Of a stretch of 64,000 nt of DNA, positions 34,301-41,705 are shown one piece after another. The translations under genes and the position numbers were made by a program. The notes under the pieces are model-generated. The model did no database searches and was not told where the DNA came from. It saw only the letters and a list, made by a program, of their open reading frames with translations. The DNA comes from Cornus controversa (lineage: Eukaryota; Streptophyta; Magnoliopsida; Cornales; Cornaceae). Every line of letters begins with the position of its first letter. The first letter of the stretch is position 1. Location of the stretch: assembly GCA_026545225.1 (NCBI GenBank), contig CM048852.1, positions 62,631,146 through 62,695,145 of the forward strand. Direction: 5' to 3'.

Positions 34301-36546
34301 TTTATTTAATTTAAAATCTTTTTTTTGTTGTTGTTTTCATTCTTTGGTTGCGTTTTTTCATCAACATTGAATACTTTTCCATATGAAATGCTTCTGATTC
34401 ACTTGTTTACTTACAGAGGAAAGGGAGAAACCAGAACTCTTGGCAGAATCCCCAGCCAGGAGAAAGCGAGTTGCCCAAGAGTCCGGGAAAACAGAGCAGC
34501 AGGTATGTAGAGTTGGAGGGTGATGTATAAGTTGTAGATTGGTATTGAAAATGTTATTTCTTTCTCCTCTTTAACTTCTGATAAGTCAATATTATCTTAT
34601 ATTTTTCCAATGAGATTTATTTGATCACACCAATTAGGTGAGCCAACTTGTCGCTCAACTTTTTCAAATGCGCGTTCGAATGAAGAATCTAATGGGTGTA
34701 ATGGAAGGTGGATCAATTCCTGCACTGAACAATATTGAGGAGGCACTTAAATCTGAACAAAAGGTGCCTTCCTATGCTTATGTTTTCATTGCATGTACAT
34801 GTGCTGCTGTGCACGTATTTAGCAAAGTTCGTGAATAAGCATTTTTGCATCCAATTCCGACATTCATTTGTTTGTCAATAAGGATGATCAGAGCCAAATT
34901 AAAGGGAATAAAACATTTATCTCAATAAATGTGTTCAATGAAGGTTCTTTTAGGTGGTAAACAGTAAACGCCAAGTTCAATGATTCCTTCAGGTATGGGG
35001 AATCCTTTTTAGAACCCCCACCCACCTACTTGCTGTTGTGCCGTCATTGTCTAACATAAAGAAATATCTCTATAAATCACCGTTTAAATGAGGCGGAAAA
35101 AAGAATGATGGTAGGAATTCAACCTCTGAACTGAGCTAAAAACCTACTGGCAACCTATATAGACCCATCAGACCATGTGGATGACATAAGCACAATTCAA
35201 TTTTTGCCTTCAAAAAGGTATATATTAATTTCTCTTTTGTGGCACCTGTTCCTCCTATAGGAGTGGAGGGGGCGGTAAAAGTATCCTTTTTTCCTATTGG
35301 TACCATTTCCATAGTTTGTCCCCAAATCCCTTATCAGCTAAGGTGTTTCAGGCTAATGCCATAGCATTTCACTCATTGTTACAAGGATGACTTTTCAAAA
35401 AGAACAAAAAGAAAAGAACCAATCTTTAAAGATTGGTCCATATATGGGAACTGATTTAACCATTCTGCTACTTTGGGTAAATTACTTTTGGAGGCAATGG
35501 AAATGGGCGTTTCCGGCTAACGGCATACCATTTCACTCTGTTATAAGGATGACTCTTCAAAAATAACAAAAAGAAAAGAACAATTGTTTAAAGATTGGTC
35601 CATTTATGGTGATTTAGCCATTCTGCTACTTTGGGTAAAATACTTTTGGAGGCAATGGAAATGGAATTGACACGAATAACTTATAGAAGTTTATCAAATG
35701 TCCCTGAGTTCTCTCTTTGGTTTGGATTACATTTCTGGAACTTTCAAACTTCATATTTCTGATTTGGTGAACTGGTTTTGCTATCTTCATGGTTTTATGG
35801 GAGTAACTTCAAACTTTAATGCTATTTCTGATTTGCCGACCTTGGTTTGCTATCTACAGTTTTTCTGGGAGTAACTTGGAGTTATTTCAAACTTTAAGGC
35901 TATTTCTGATATGCCAACTTGGGTTTGCTATCTTTACGGTTTTATGGGAGTAAATTGGAGTAACTTCAAACTTTAATTTGATTTCGGATTTGCTGACCTG
36001 GGTTTGCTATCTTTGGTTTTATGGGTTTCACTTGGTGATGGAGAAAGAGATGCTACCCGTAAGCATGAGCCACACATAATTGATTCACCTTTACTTTTGG
36101 AGAAGGGACAGAGAGATAAAATTATGAATTTTGATGAAATTAGTGTAAAATGTTTTTTTTTTTTTTTGGAATATTTAAATTTAGGATTATTTTTGTATTT
36201 TCATATTTTAAGGTTTATTAGGTAGTAGTATTTGATTAGGGTTTATTTCAGTGCCTGTATATAATATGGCTTGATGTATTGAGTTGGACAGCTTTTGATG
36301 ATATTATTTGATTATTGAGATTTTTAGATTGAGAATTCTCTCCTAATTCCTCCTCTTCTTTTCCATGTTCTCCTCTCTGTCTTCTATGCTACATCAATTT
36401 GGGCTCACAAAGTCAATCCTTTTCCCTTCCTACTTCAGGCTCCTCCAGGTACTGCAAGGAGGAAGAGAAGATCAGAATCAAGGAGGCAGTTTGCAGACTC
36501 GGCATCGGGAAGGCCAAGTCCTCGTGGTTTTGGGGCCAGGAATTGA
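1692..36546 (+). CDS. cpSRP54: chloroplast SRP54 GTPase (cpSRP54), 5' partial, 13 exons in the window
   Basis: Encodes the 54-kDa subunit of the chloroplast signal recognition particle, a stromal GTPase that works with cpSRP43 and cpFtsY to target light-harvesting proteins to thylakoids and also binds plastid ribosomes. Exons read from the sequence: 1692-1759, 1892-1993, 3183-3335, 3483-3560, 4436-4561, 4692-4794, 6913-7013, 27189-27326, 27402-27545, 27767-27842, 34417-34502, 34638-34763, 36439-36546. All junctions are AG/GT and the frame stays open to TGA at 36544. They give about 468 residues: most of the N domain, the whole G domain ([31 protein letters not shown]) and the M domain. The C-terminal tail contains ARRKR, the known cpSRP43-binding motif, absent from cytosolic SRP54. 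The first coding exon (transit peptide, roughly 90-100 residues) is not in 1-1691 and must lie upstream. Transposons make up most of the more than 34 kb of intron. No coding lesion was seen, so it is probably functional. Confidence 0.96.
2073..2525. mobile_element. MITE-like fold-back element
   Basis: The left end (TTGAACCTCTGTTACATGG) is roughly matched by the reverse complement of the right end (GTTCAACACTATGTTACCTGG). The interior has CCCGTATCC and GGTCCAACACTTGG style motifs on both arms. It lies in the cpSRP54 intron 1994-3182. A partial relative (ACCTATGTTACATGGACTCGGG) lies at about 60747. No clear target duplication was resolved. Confidence 0.45.
2542..2660 (-). mobile_element. tRNA-derived SINE
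   Basis: On the minus strand the head reads GGCCTGTGGCCTAGTGGTAC, matching a pol III A box (TGGCCTAGTGG), then about 40 bases later AGAATTCAAGTCTC, matching a B box. The body runs leftwards into a TA-rich tail. It is flanked by near-identical direct repeats, ACAAATAAAAAGTGAT (2526-2541) and ACATAAAAAAGTGAT (2661-2675), the long target duplication expected of LINE-mobilised SINEs. It sits inside a cpSRP54 intron, antisense to the gene. Confidence 0.75.
3357..3415 (+). repeat. compound microsatellite (TC)n-(CA)n-(GT)n
   Basis: Runs of TC, then CA, then TGTG directly after the donor site of the P-loop exon (exon ends 3335). Confidence 0.85.
4820..5458. mobile_element. MITE with CAGTGGCGGAGCC-type ends
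   Basis: Left end CAGTGGCGGAGCCAC; the reverse complement of the right end is GAGTGGTGGCAGAGC, giving imperfect terminal inverted repeats. The 640-bp interior is AT-rich with an AAAAAG tandem run at 4924-4955 and no coding potential. This end sequence is typical of plant hAT-like MITEs. Flanking duplications are not clear. It begins only 25 bases after the end of the cpSRP54 exon 4692-4794. Confidence 0.55.
5459..6912 (+). other. remaining cpSRP54 intron, nothing recognised
   Basis: AT-rich intron sequence with a (TC)n run near 6357-6375. No gene or transposon was identified. Confidence 0.5.
7893..9754 (-). repeat. 3' LTR of the gag-only element
   Basis: About 1.3 kb after removing the inserted MITE at 8992-9530. 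Nearly collinear with 14703-17175 (for example AGGATAGGGCTATCGAAAGG at both starts). Contains palindromic GGGCGCAG/CTGCGCC motifs near 8830-8865. Confidence 0.85.
8992..9530. mobile_element. Mutator-like MITE with GATACGG sub-repeats
   Basis: Flanked by a perfect 11-bp direct repeat TAGCTTAGATC (8981-8991 and 9531-9541), and absent from the sister LTR at 16985-17010, so it is a clean insertion. The ends, GTAGCACAGATACGG and (reverse complement) AGAAGCACGGACATGG, are imperfect inverted repeats. Both arms are packed with variants of GATACGG/CCGTATC. The middle is AT-rich and non-coding. The 9-11 bp target duplication suggests Mutator-like mobilisation. Confidence 0.7.
9755..11852 (-). other. 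non-coding 3' internal region of the gag-only element
   Basis: No polymerase, RNase H or integrase motif was seen on either strand. The stretch holds the (TA)n run and, at 11276-11390, several palindromic GGCGCAGCTGCGCC-type motifs that also occur in both LTRs. Confidence 0.6.
10257..10305. repeat. (TA)n microsatellite
   Basis: About 24 uninterrupted TA units inside the gag-only element, between its polypurine tract and protease. Confidence 0.9.
11853..12712 (-). pseudogene. retrotransposon aspartic protease (frameshifted)
   Basis: Minus-strand frames 12712-12350 and 12353-11853 together resemble the protease of plant Athila/Tat Gypsy elements: an active-site-like [20 protein letters not shown], then [20 protein letters not shown] and LGRPFLVT. 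The usual catalytic DS/TGA is replaced by DLGA, and the frame changes at about 12350, so the enzyme is probably inactive. Confidence 0.75.
13067..14184 (-). pseudogene. retrotransposon gag with CCHC zinc knuckle (frameshifted)
   Basis: Minus-strand frames 14184-13972 and 14075-13680 carry a retrotransposon gag core: [20 protein letters not shown], then [20 protein letters not shown], and [21 protein letters not shown] zinc knuckle [14 protein letters not shown] (CX2CX4HX4C) is readable at about 13430-13475, then a Q/P/N-rich stretch (13309-13067). At least one frameshift (about 13990) separates the parts. Belongs to the element 7893-17175. Confidence 0.82.
15070..15871. mobile_element. Mutator-like MITE with about 70-bp inverted repeats
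   Basis: The left end GGGTAAATATTACTGACACC and the reverse complement of the right end (GGTAAATATCACTGATAACC) continue as inverted repeats for about 70 bases. It is flanked by a perfect 9-bp target duplication TTAAGAAAA (15061-15069 and 15872-15880), absent at the matching site of the other LTR (8240-8250). The interior has three diverged copies of an AT-rich unit (TATAATTATTTATTTTCATA and a CTCTTTCTTTTTCTC part) between 15350 and 15660. Confidence 0.85.
16174..16532 (+). mobile_element. 359-bp solo LTR (short LTR or TRIM-like family)
   Basis: Starts TGTGGCCTGAATT and ends GTTTTTCACA (TG...CA), flanked by perfect 5-bp repeats ACAAC (16169-16173 and 16533-16537). The site is empty in the sister LTR. 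A TATATAAGGGCATCT core is followed by a leader with GAGAGAGCGAGAGCTAGGG. A second copy of the family lies at 47967-48343. Confidence 0.85.
18394..20960 (+). pseudogene. Copia protease, integrase and reverse transcriptase (broken)
   Basis: Protease [12 protein letters not shown] at about 18411-18446. Pre-integrase part [10 protein letters not shown] (about 18838) and CEICELSKH (about 18934). Integrase part [15 protein letters not shown] and FIDDYSAA around 19006-19100. Linker [14 protein letters not shown] then [11 protein letters not shown] (19660-19970). Reverse transcriptase [59 protein letters not shown] and the catalytic YVDDIIITG (20150-20690). Stops occur at about 18487, 18970, 20375 and 20702. 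Transcribed from the element's + strand, the same as cpSRP54. Confidence 0.88.
21198..22037 (-). pseudogene. Gypsy gag fragment (frameshifted)
   Basis: Frames 22037-21660 and 21632-21198 resemble the capsid region of plant Tat-type gag: [32 protein letters not shown], then [20 protein letters not shown] and [20 protein letters not shown]. The frame switches near 21650. No zinc knuckle or protease follows. Confidence 0.72.
23036..23335. repeat. tandem short hairpin repeats in a Gypsy LTR
   Basis: About eight units of 28-33 bp, most of the form (GTGAGT)TAAAGTC(ACTCAC)GACCGC. In each unit the outer six bases face a complementary partner around a TAAAGTC-like loop. Units at about 23110 and 23145 pair GCGGGT with ACCCGC and GTGAGT with ACTCAC, so both arms changed together. 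Much more GC-rich than its surroundings. Confidence 0.75.
23380..23690. repeat. tandem larger GC-rich inverted units in the same LTR
   Basis: Five to six diverged units of about 55-65 bp with GGGTCGCGGGGAG ... CCACCCCCGACCC arms, each able to fold back. Interpreted as part of the Gypsy LTR 22274 to about 23750. Confidence 0.65.
23992..24160 (-). mobile_element. fragment of another TRIM-like element
   Basis: 23992-24064 reads TGTTAACAACC...ATCCTCCAACA, a 73-bp LTR-like unit with TG...CA ends. It is followed on the + strand by ACACCCCTTC, which on the minus strand is a purine tract just before the LTR. The remainder to about 24160 would be its internal region. Only one LTR is visible. Confidence 0.4.
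24165..24825 (-). mobile_element. tandem cluster of TRIM elements: four LTRs, two internal regions
   Basis: LTR units of about 135 bp, each starting TGTCGGAT (or a variant) and ending GTATCCAACA on the + strand: about 24165-24288, 24352-24486, 24493-24628 and 24692-24825. Between LTRs 1-2 and 3-4 lie 63-bp internal regions (24289-24351, 24629-24691). On the minus strand these start with the tRNA-Met primer-binding site AAGTGGTATCAGAGC and end with a purine tract GCGGGGGAGTG, a complete TRIM organisation. LTRs 2 and 3 abut with only six bases between them. No coding capacity. Confidence 0.82.
25345..25605 (+). mobile_element. 3' end of an L1-type LINE
   Basis: A frame at 25350-25580 resembles the C-terminal tail of plant L1 ORF2: [20 protein letters not shown] followed by [11 protein letters not shown] and [10 protein letters not shown]. 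It is followed by a TCTAATACAATCTTATAAAAAA 3' end. Truncated at its 5' end. Similar tails occur at 57210-57500 (minus) and 62862-63225 (plus). Confidence 0.65.
25961..26200. repeat. tandem duplication, two 120-bp units
   Basis: Units 25961-26080 and 26081-26200 differ at about two positions (CATGT/CACGT and AACAAG/AACTAG). A recent local duplication in the Tekay-like LTR piece. Confidence 0.95.
27189..27842 (+). CDS. cpSRP54: cpSRP54 exon cluster B: end of the G domain and start of the M domain
   Basis: Three exons after the 20-kb intron. 27189-27326 encodes [20 protein letters not shown] and [20 protein letters not shown], the closing motifs of the GTPase domain. 27402-27545 encodes the first M-domain helices ([26 protein letters not shown]). 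27767-27842 encodes [11 protein letters not shown] and [10 protein letters not shown] and ends in phase 1, completed by the exon at 34417. The 27631-27700 stretch between the last two exons looks non-coding and I did not include it. Confidence 0.94.
27843..29340 (+). other. cpSRP54 intron, no gene recognised
   Basis: AT-rich sequence. Small frames on the minus strand (28475-28738, 29101-29418) have no recognisable domain. Nothing else can be supported. Confidence 0.5.
29352..29530. mobile_element. hairpin MITE with palindromic ends
   Basis: The whole 180-bp segment folds on itself: GAATGATCTCTTGCTC... at the left is matched by the reverse complement of ...GAGCAAGATATCATT at the right, with arms continuing through GAAAATTCATCCACACCA and TTGGATATGA. 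Each arm also contains a perfect 20-bp palindrome, CTTGCTCACC/GGTGAGCAAG (about 29363-29382 and 29491-29510). It lies in TA-rich flanks, so the target duplication cannot be fixed. Confidence 0.7.
29757..32256 (-). mobile_element. 2.5-kb solo LTR of a Tekay-like Gypsy element
   Basis: Starts TGTCACGCCCC and ends GTCCTTACA on the + strand (minus strand: TGTAAGGAC ... GGGGCGTGACA). Perfect 5-bp target duplication TACAC (29752-29756 and 32257-32261). A TATA box TATAAATAGC is readable on the minus strand near 31875. It lies in the cpSRP54 intron, antisense to the gene. A palindrome array sits at 29990-30185. The short frames inside it are not genes. Close relatives lie at about 39556-41036 and 41250-44500. 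Confidence 0.9.
29990..30185. repeat. array of TTCxGyCGxCTGAA palindromes in an LTR
   Basis: About seven related 14-base motifs in under 200 bp, including TTCAGTCGGCTGAA, TTCGGTCGGCTAAA and the perfect palindrome TTCAACCGGTTGAA, spaced irregularly. See the parallel array at 41500-41705 in a related LTR. Confidence 0.7.
32262..34416 (+). other. cpSRP54 intron remainder, with a purine-rich stretch
   Basis: No gene recognised. 32460-32720 is strongly purine-biased on the + strand (AAAAGGGAAAAATTAG type). 34160-34270 has CGAGCT/AGCTCG repeats (GGCTCGAACTCAGC, GACGAGCTGGAGCTGAGC), a type common in dispersed plant repeats. Confidence 0.45.
34417..36546 (+). CDS. cpSRP54: cpSRP54 exon cluster C: end of the M domain and cpSRP43-binding tail
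   Basis: Three exons. 34417-34502 encodes [17 protein letters not shown] followed by SGKTEQQ; 34638-34763 encodes [20 protein letters not shown], the methionine-rich M-domain helix, and ends EALKSEQK; 36439-36546 encodes [17 protein letters not shown] and the final FGARN with TGA. The ARRKR motif is the short sequence known to bind cpSRP43 chromodomain 2. The acceptor of the last exon lies just downstream of a CT-rich LTR remnant (36160-36420). Confidence 0.94.
35335..35665. repeat. tandem duplication, two units of about 165 bp
   Basis: 35335-35508 and 35509-35665 share GGATGACT(T/C)TTCAAAAA, TTTAAAGATTGGTCCAT and CATTCTGCTACTTTGGGTAAA in order, with small gaps. Located in the last cpSRP54 intron. 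Confidence 0.8.
35735..36030. repeat. minisatellite, about four units of 75-85 bp
   Basis: Units built from TTTCTGATTTGCCGACCT, GGTTTGCTATCT, GGTTTTATGGGAGTAACTT and CAAACTTTAA recur in the last intron of cpSRP54, with variation in the length of the middle part. Confidence 0.8.
36160..36420 (+). mobile_element. degraded LTR remnant, relative of 1224-1560
   Basis: Shares ordered blocks with 1224-1560: ATATTTTA(G/A)GGTTT, TAGTAGTA, TTTGATTAGGGTTT, a (C)TATA-type box, TTTTGATGAT and ATTATTGAGAT, followed by a CT-rich leader. It ends about 20-40 bases before the acceptor of the last cpSRP54 exon. Confidence 0.45.
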
Positions 36547-37369
36547 GAATTTAATTTCAATGGACACAGGTCACACAGCAATGGGGACTCATAGGTCAAC
36601 GGTCACCAGATCTCACTTCAAATTTTATGCTTGTATCGTTTCTAGTTCTTTCATTCTTTTAGCTGGGGTGGGAGGAAGTTCATCCTTGTTTTTAATTTGT
36701 CATCCATATTTAACAATGGACATTTTATGAGAATACGGTAGTAAATGTTCAGGTTATTAAACACAGGAATACTCGTTCGAGTTTAATATTGAAAGCACAC
36801 TACGTCCGTCCTTCCAGTATCCTAAATCGCGATGAACCAAGACTAGGTAGTGACCTCTAACTGCACAAGACTGATTAGCGCTCAAAAAAATTTACTTTTC
36901 CGTTCACTATTTCATTTCTCTGATTAGATGGCAAGGTCTCATTTTCTTGTACATTCTCCTAAACTCTCCCTTCAAATGACGGAACTAATGACAACCACCG
37001 TTTCACAATGAAACGAGTGGACATGAATCATTTTCCATCCAGTAACAAGTAAATGATGGAAAACTAACGGCATTATGGCAGATGTGGCTTCCTGTGAGGT
37101 AACTGATGCAGGGTAATTTGAACTTGGATATGGTTAGTTAATTCCAACAGTTTTTTGCGGGCAGTTGAAAGCAAGAAATGGGGAGCCTTTGGGAGCCCTC
37201 TTTTTTCGTCTAAATGGTAACCTTTAAGGGATACTGACACGTATAGGTGAAGTATTATTTGTAGATGATTTTGAAACCCCATCTTTACTAGAGACCTCTA
37301 CAAAAAAAAAAAAAAAGAGAGAGAGAAAAGATACAAATACTTGAAGGCAAAGCTTTTCTGTTCAAGGAA
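36547..37369 (+). other. cpSRP54 3' end and upstream region of the next gene
   Basis: The interval of 823 bp must hold the cpSRP54 3' UTR and the promoter and 5' UTR of the small membrane-protein gene. An A-run followed by (GA)n (37301-37328) lies just upstream of that ATG. No defined promoter element could be called. Confidence 0.4.
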
Positions 37370-38437
37370 ATGGCAATCTCAGAGGAAGCAAATGAAATTG
37401 CAGACGGATCTGAACAGACATTTCCGGCTGCCGATGTAGATAAAGAGTTGAATCCTGACCGGAACAAGGATTTTGAGGCTGATCCCGTATCGTCCCAAGT
37501 GACTACCTCAATCGACATTAAGGTACATTTTGCTAAACGTTTTAGCCATCCTCAATATTACTTGAAAATAAAAATTTTGTATAAAACAACTAGCAGATGA
37601 TGAAATCCCCTGGGTGGTTAAACAATTGGTGCTGGACCATTCTCTTTGGAAGGGGCGGTAAATGATCCGTCTTCCCTTCCTTGTTGCCAGTTCTCACAGG
37701 ATTTTTCCACATACACAACTTGTGGTATGGAAGTGTGTATTGGGGAGAACAGTCCTGCCTAAAGGGTTATAACAAATACCGGCAAATTAGAGGACATAAT
37801 CAAGAATGCACAGTAAACAAAAATCATACACCACGCAAAATGTAAGAATTTTACGTGATTTGTCTTGTAGCCTAAGTACACTGTGAAGATTGACCAACAG
37901 TTTTAACTATGCAAAGAAAAATAGAAATTACAAATTTCTCAAGTCCTAACCCCTTGTCTCTCTCACACACATTGTCTTGATTTTCAATGCTCTTTGTGAC
38001 TGATAAAAATTTTAGCACCATTCTATACTGGGTTACAATGAAGAGTAGAATTCGGAACCAAGACCTTGAAAAAAAACGAATCACAATATCGGGTCAAACA
38101 GAAACAAAATTCAAACCACAACTCAACAATACTAAAAAAAATTGCAATCTATTTCCTTATGGCGTCCAAACAATTGAAAAGTAATTCATTTCCATCACTC
38201 TCAACTCTCTAAAAAATCATAGTTGTTGTCAACAGACCGAAAACCGATACCATAACCATTATTCTGATAATGATAAAACTGTTTATCTTGAAGGAACAAA
38301 ATGAAGCTGCTAAAAAGAAAGAGAGGGAAAAGAAGGATGTGCTGCAATCGCTCAAGTCTGCCATTATGGTTTCTGGGATCCTGGTGGCTGTGGCCGGGGC
38401 TGTCTTTGCCATAACCAAGAAATTGAAAGAGAAATGA
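37370..38437 (+). CDS. small single-pass membrane protein, 98 residues, function unknown
   Basis: Two exons, 37370-37522 and 38294-38437, joined by a 771-bp GT-AG intron in phase 0. I chose the ATG at 37370 because it opens the frame that splices cleanly and ends at TGA 38435-38437. Residues 1-50 are acidic and polar. Residues 52-66 are highly charged (QNEAAKKKEREKKD). About 74-92 form one hydrophobic helix rich in Ala, Gly and Val (IMVSGILVAVAGAVFAI). The tail is TKKLKEK. No signal peptide. The layout fits a tail-anchored or single-pass protein of an internal membrane. The last five residues KLKEK match a KxKxx ER-retrieval pattern, meaningful only if the tail faces the cytosol. I do not recognise the family. 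The charged helix and intact splice sites support a real gene. Confidence 0.72.
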
Positions 38438-39189
38438 AGCTTACAATTGAATGCTAGTGAACTAATTGACAATTTTCTTTTCAAGTTTTGTCTCTGTTTT
38501 TTTTTTTATTATTATTATTATTATTTTCATTTCATTTTCTTGGTAATTGCTATGTCCATACGGACATTCTTGTATTTAATTAATGATTTCGGTGGTAAGT
38601 TTTTGAAAACATGGAGGCTAATACTACTTCTTCATTGTTAACTGCATTCAACCAAGTTAATATGACATCTTAAAGGCACAGAGTTCGAATATATTCTTTT
38701 TGTCGGTAAATACAAAGTTGTAATATTTTTTCAACTATCTTATCCTTTTTTGAGTTTCTTCACTTGGTGTTTAGGAAGCACAGACACTCATTGAAGGTGT
38801 TGAATCCGTGTCGGACATTATGTCAGACACTCGGACACGAGTCGAATGTCCTAAAAAAATTTTTTTGACACTTCTCGGACTCTCTTTGTATACTCGAATA
38901 CATATCGGACACGTGTCAAACACTTCCTAGTATTCAAGTATTTTGAAAGGATTTTATATGCGACTGCGTTATGATGAATAATCTGAACTAAATATATGCA
39001 GAGGACTGAAAAATGAACAAAAAATTAAAGTATAATAACTAAATAAGTCTGATTGTTTAATCTATTTGTCTATTTTTGTTTATAAGTTTGTTTGGTTCTT
39101 AATTGTTTGACGATGAAGTGAAGTATTTCTGTAATATAGACATTTTTTGTTGAATAATGAATATATATATATTTATATATTATATTATT
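38438..39189. other. intergenic, with a MITE-end-like segment
   Basis: A (TTA)n run lies at 38507-38525. 38772-38940 has AGGAAGCACAGACACTC and several GTGTCGGACA/TCGGACACG motifs, resembling the ends of the GATACGG MITE at 8992-9530, but no complete element was resolved. Confidence 0.4.
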
Positions 39190-39545
39190 ATTATTTTATA
39201 GTTGTATTCTCACCGTTCGAAGCATATCCTTAAGAATCTGAATAGTCCTCTCAGATTGACCATTCGTCTGAGGATGAAAAGTTGTGCTAAAATAAAGATC
39301 GGTGTCAAAAGCTACCTGAACACTTTGCCAAAACTGTGGTTCTCTATCTGATACAATAGAAACCGGTATGCCATGAAGTCTCAGAATTTGCTCAATGTAC
39401 AACCGACTCAAAGTATCCACATCATCAGTCACCCGAATAGAAAAGAAATGAGTCACCTTGGTCAATCTATCAACAACAACTCATACCGCATCATGGCTCT
39501 TCTTTGACCTCAAAAGTCCTGTCACGAAGACCATGGTAACATGTT
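39190..39545 (-). pseudogene. Gypsy chromovirus integrase fragment
   Basis: The minus-strand frame at 39465-39196 reads the integrase core: RLHGIPVSIVSDREPQFWQS and TTFHPQTNGQSERTIQIL, with the conserved D and E of the catalytic triad in context. Upstream similarity continues to about 39545. It is followed on the right by an LTR of the same strand, so the element lost gag, protease and reverse transcriptase. Confidence 0.85.
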
Positions 39546-39555
39546 CCCACTTTAA

Positions 39556-41036
39556 CATTGTTACTGATAATGGTTATAACAAACTCACCGATCTTTGATA
39601 TTCCATCTTTACTTGTTGACAAGTAAGACATTTTATAAATGCAACATGATATTTATAACTACCTCAAGCTTACCACACATCAATTGGACTCCACTACCCA
39701 GATCATCCAATACCACTTAACCGAGGCTCCTTAGCCGGATTACCTTATCATAGGACTCCGTTTTAGGGAGTGTCCTATTCTATTATAACCAGAGCTCCCA
39801 TACCGGATCACTCCGTTGGGTTCCTTTACCGGATTGTCCACGAGGGTTCCCTTTACCGGATTACCTCACCACTCCTCAAGAGGACTTAACCGCCCAATTG
39901 AGCTCACCACCCTCACCACATGTTTACCCATAATGAAGATGGATTATACATACTCATGGCAATTATGAATGAGCAATTTGAGACAAAAATAGCATTTAGT
40001 TATCATGCTTACACAATTCATCAATTAAGCACTACATGCAATCACATTGTACATGTCTCACATTTTTCACAATCCAAATAATTAATATGGTAACTAAACA
40101 AGTTTTGCAGATAACATGCTTTCAAGACATTTTCATAAACACATAAGGGTCACTTTATCACATATATATGAATACATATAATTCTTCCACATTTCAATTC
40201 TAACATGCTTCATAATTAACTAAGGCAATTATAAGTATGTAAATACATCAATTAACATAGAGAATTCATTAATTGACATAATTGAGCATGATTTGGTATT
40301 GAAAAATATCTAAGTATACCCACATAACCAATTAGTTGTCTTAAAAACTAACATACTCATAAAAACTTCAGATTCTATGGGTTAGGCATCCCTACTTCAA
40401 TTTGGAAGAGCTTCTAACTGATTTTTCTAATTCTCACCGAAAAATCAAACTTCTCTGAAATTGATTCCGGATAGATCAAACTCGAGCCCTCAACGCGTAG
40501 ACCGTTTATCTCTTTTTTGGCGTCTTCAAATTCTTACCCCAAGACCTTCCAATTCAATGGAGAAGTGAAGAAGATGTAGAGATATATATGTTATATCTAT
40601 ATTGCTCTCATGGCTGAAGAGAATAAGAAATGAGGGTTGGATCATTCTTTTGTTATTTATAGAATTTAACATCTACTTATTTACAACAATGCCACTACTT
40701 TTTCACTAAACCTTCCCAGACTTTATTTTCTATTTTCATAACTTCGATTAACACAAAATTGATTTCGCAGCGCGTTAAATATTTTATTTAAGTTACCATC
40801 CGAATTTAGGGTCATTCCAACACTTTCGAATTTTCTGGACCCATAAGGCCCGCGTCCGTCAACCGGACCCGAAAAAGTCAACTTTTTTCAAACGATCTGA
40901 AAACTTTCTCAAACACTTATACAAGTCCCCAAATATGCATTTTACATTTAAAACACATTCATAATATTTTAAAGCATTAATATGACAATAAATGAAAATA
41001 TTGAAAAATCGGCCAAAAATGGTCATAGTTCTTACA
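39556..41036 (-). mobile_element. Tekay-like Gypsy LTR, truncated
   Basis: 40430-41036 is collinear with 31590-32256 of the solo LTR: AATAAGAAATGAGGG, TATTTATAGAATTT, CGACAGC-type spacer, GACCCGAAAAAGTCAACTTTT and the end GGCCAAAAATGGTCA ... CTTACA. The 39690-39890 part has repeated ACCGGATTACC motifs. It adjoins an integrase fragment on its left. Confidence 0.72.
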
Positions 41037-41367
41037 AACATGGATTTGTATAGACTTCTATTAGATACTTTGATGAATTTTTATAGACTTGTATTGATTT
41101 ATTTAACATATTTTATTTATTTATATTCTTGAATTCTATTTTTGTGTACAAATAAACCAATGGCTCAAGGGGCACGTATAATGCAAAATGGATAAGTTAT
41201 CATCTATGATTTTTTCACGCTCTGATTTTTGAAACCCGGTTAAGAGCAAAAGAAATGTGGGTAATGATTGAATGTGATGTATTTGAACCATCACCCAACC
41301 CTTAATCAATTTGAAATCTTAAACCGCGAAAGCATAGTCATAATCATGCATATAATGTGTATATGTA

Positions 41368-41406
<39 letters not shown>

Positions 41407-41499
41407 CAACTCATATAAGTGGGTCTCTTATTAGGGCCTATTTGTATTTAAACTCCAACCTCAATTCATGTTCACCTGTTCAGTATGATCAATCGTACA

Positions 41500-41705
41500 T
41501 TGAGCTACGATCCATCGTAATCCTCATTACGATCTATCATAATTGAGGTTACGATCAATCGTAGCTGCGATCTATCGTGAATGTATCGTAGGATCTTTCA
41601 AAACATATTGGTTTTTCCAATTCAATTTCTCCCCATTTTACGATCCATCCTAAAGGGTTTTACGATCCATCGTAATGGAGATTACGATTGATCGTAGGCT
41701 TTCGA
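41500..41705. repeat. array of TTACGATCnATCGTAA palindromes in an LTR
   Basis: About seven near-palindromes in 205 bp, such as CTACGATCCATCGTAAT, TTACGATCAATCGTAG, TTTTACGATCCATCGTAAT and ATTACGATTGATCGTAG. It lies about 380 bp left of the shared ATGCC(C/T)AAACATGGCAT block, the same offset as the unrelated array at 29990-30185. Confidence 0.8.
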
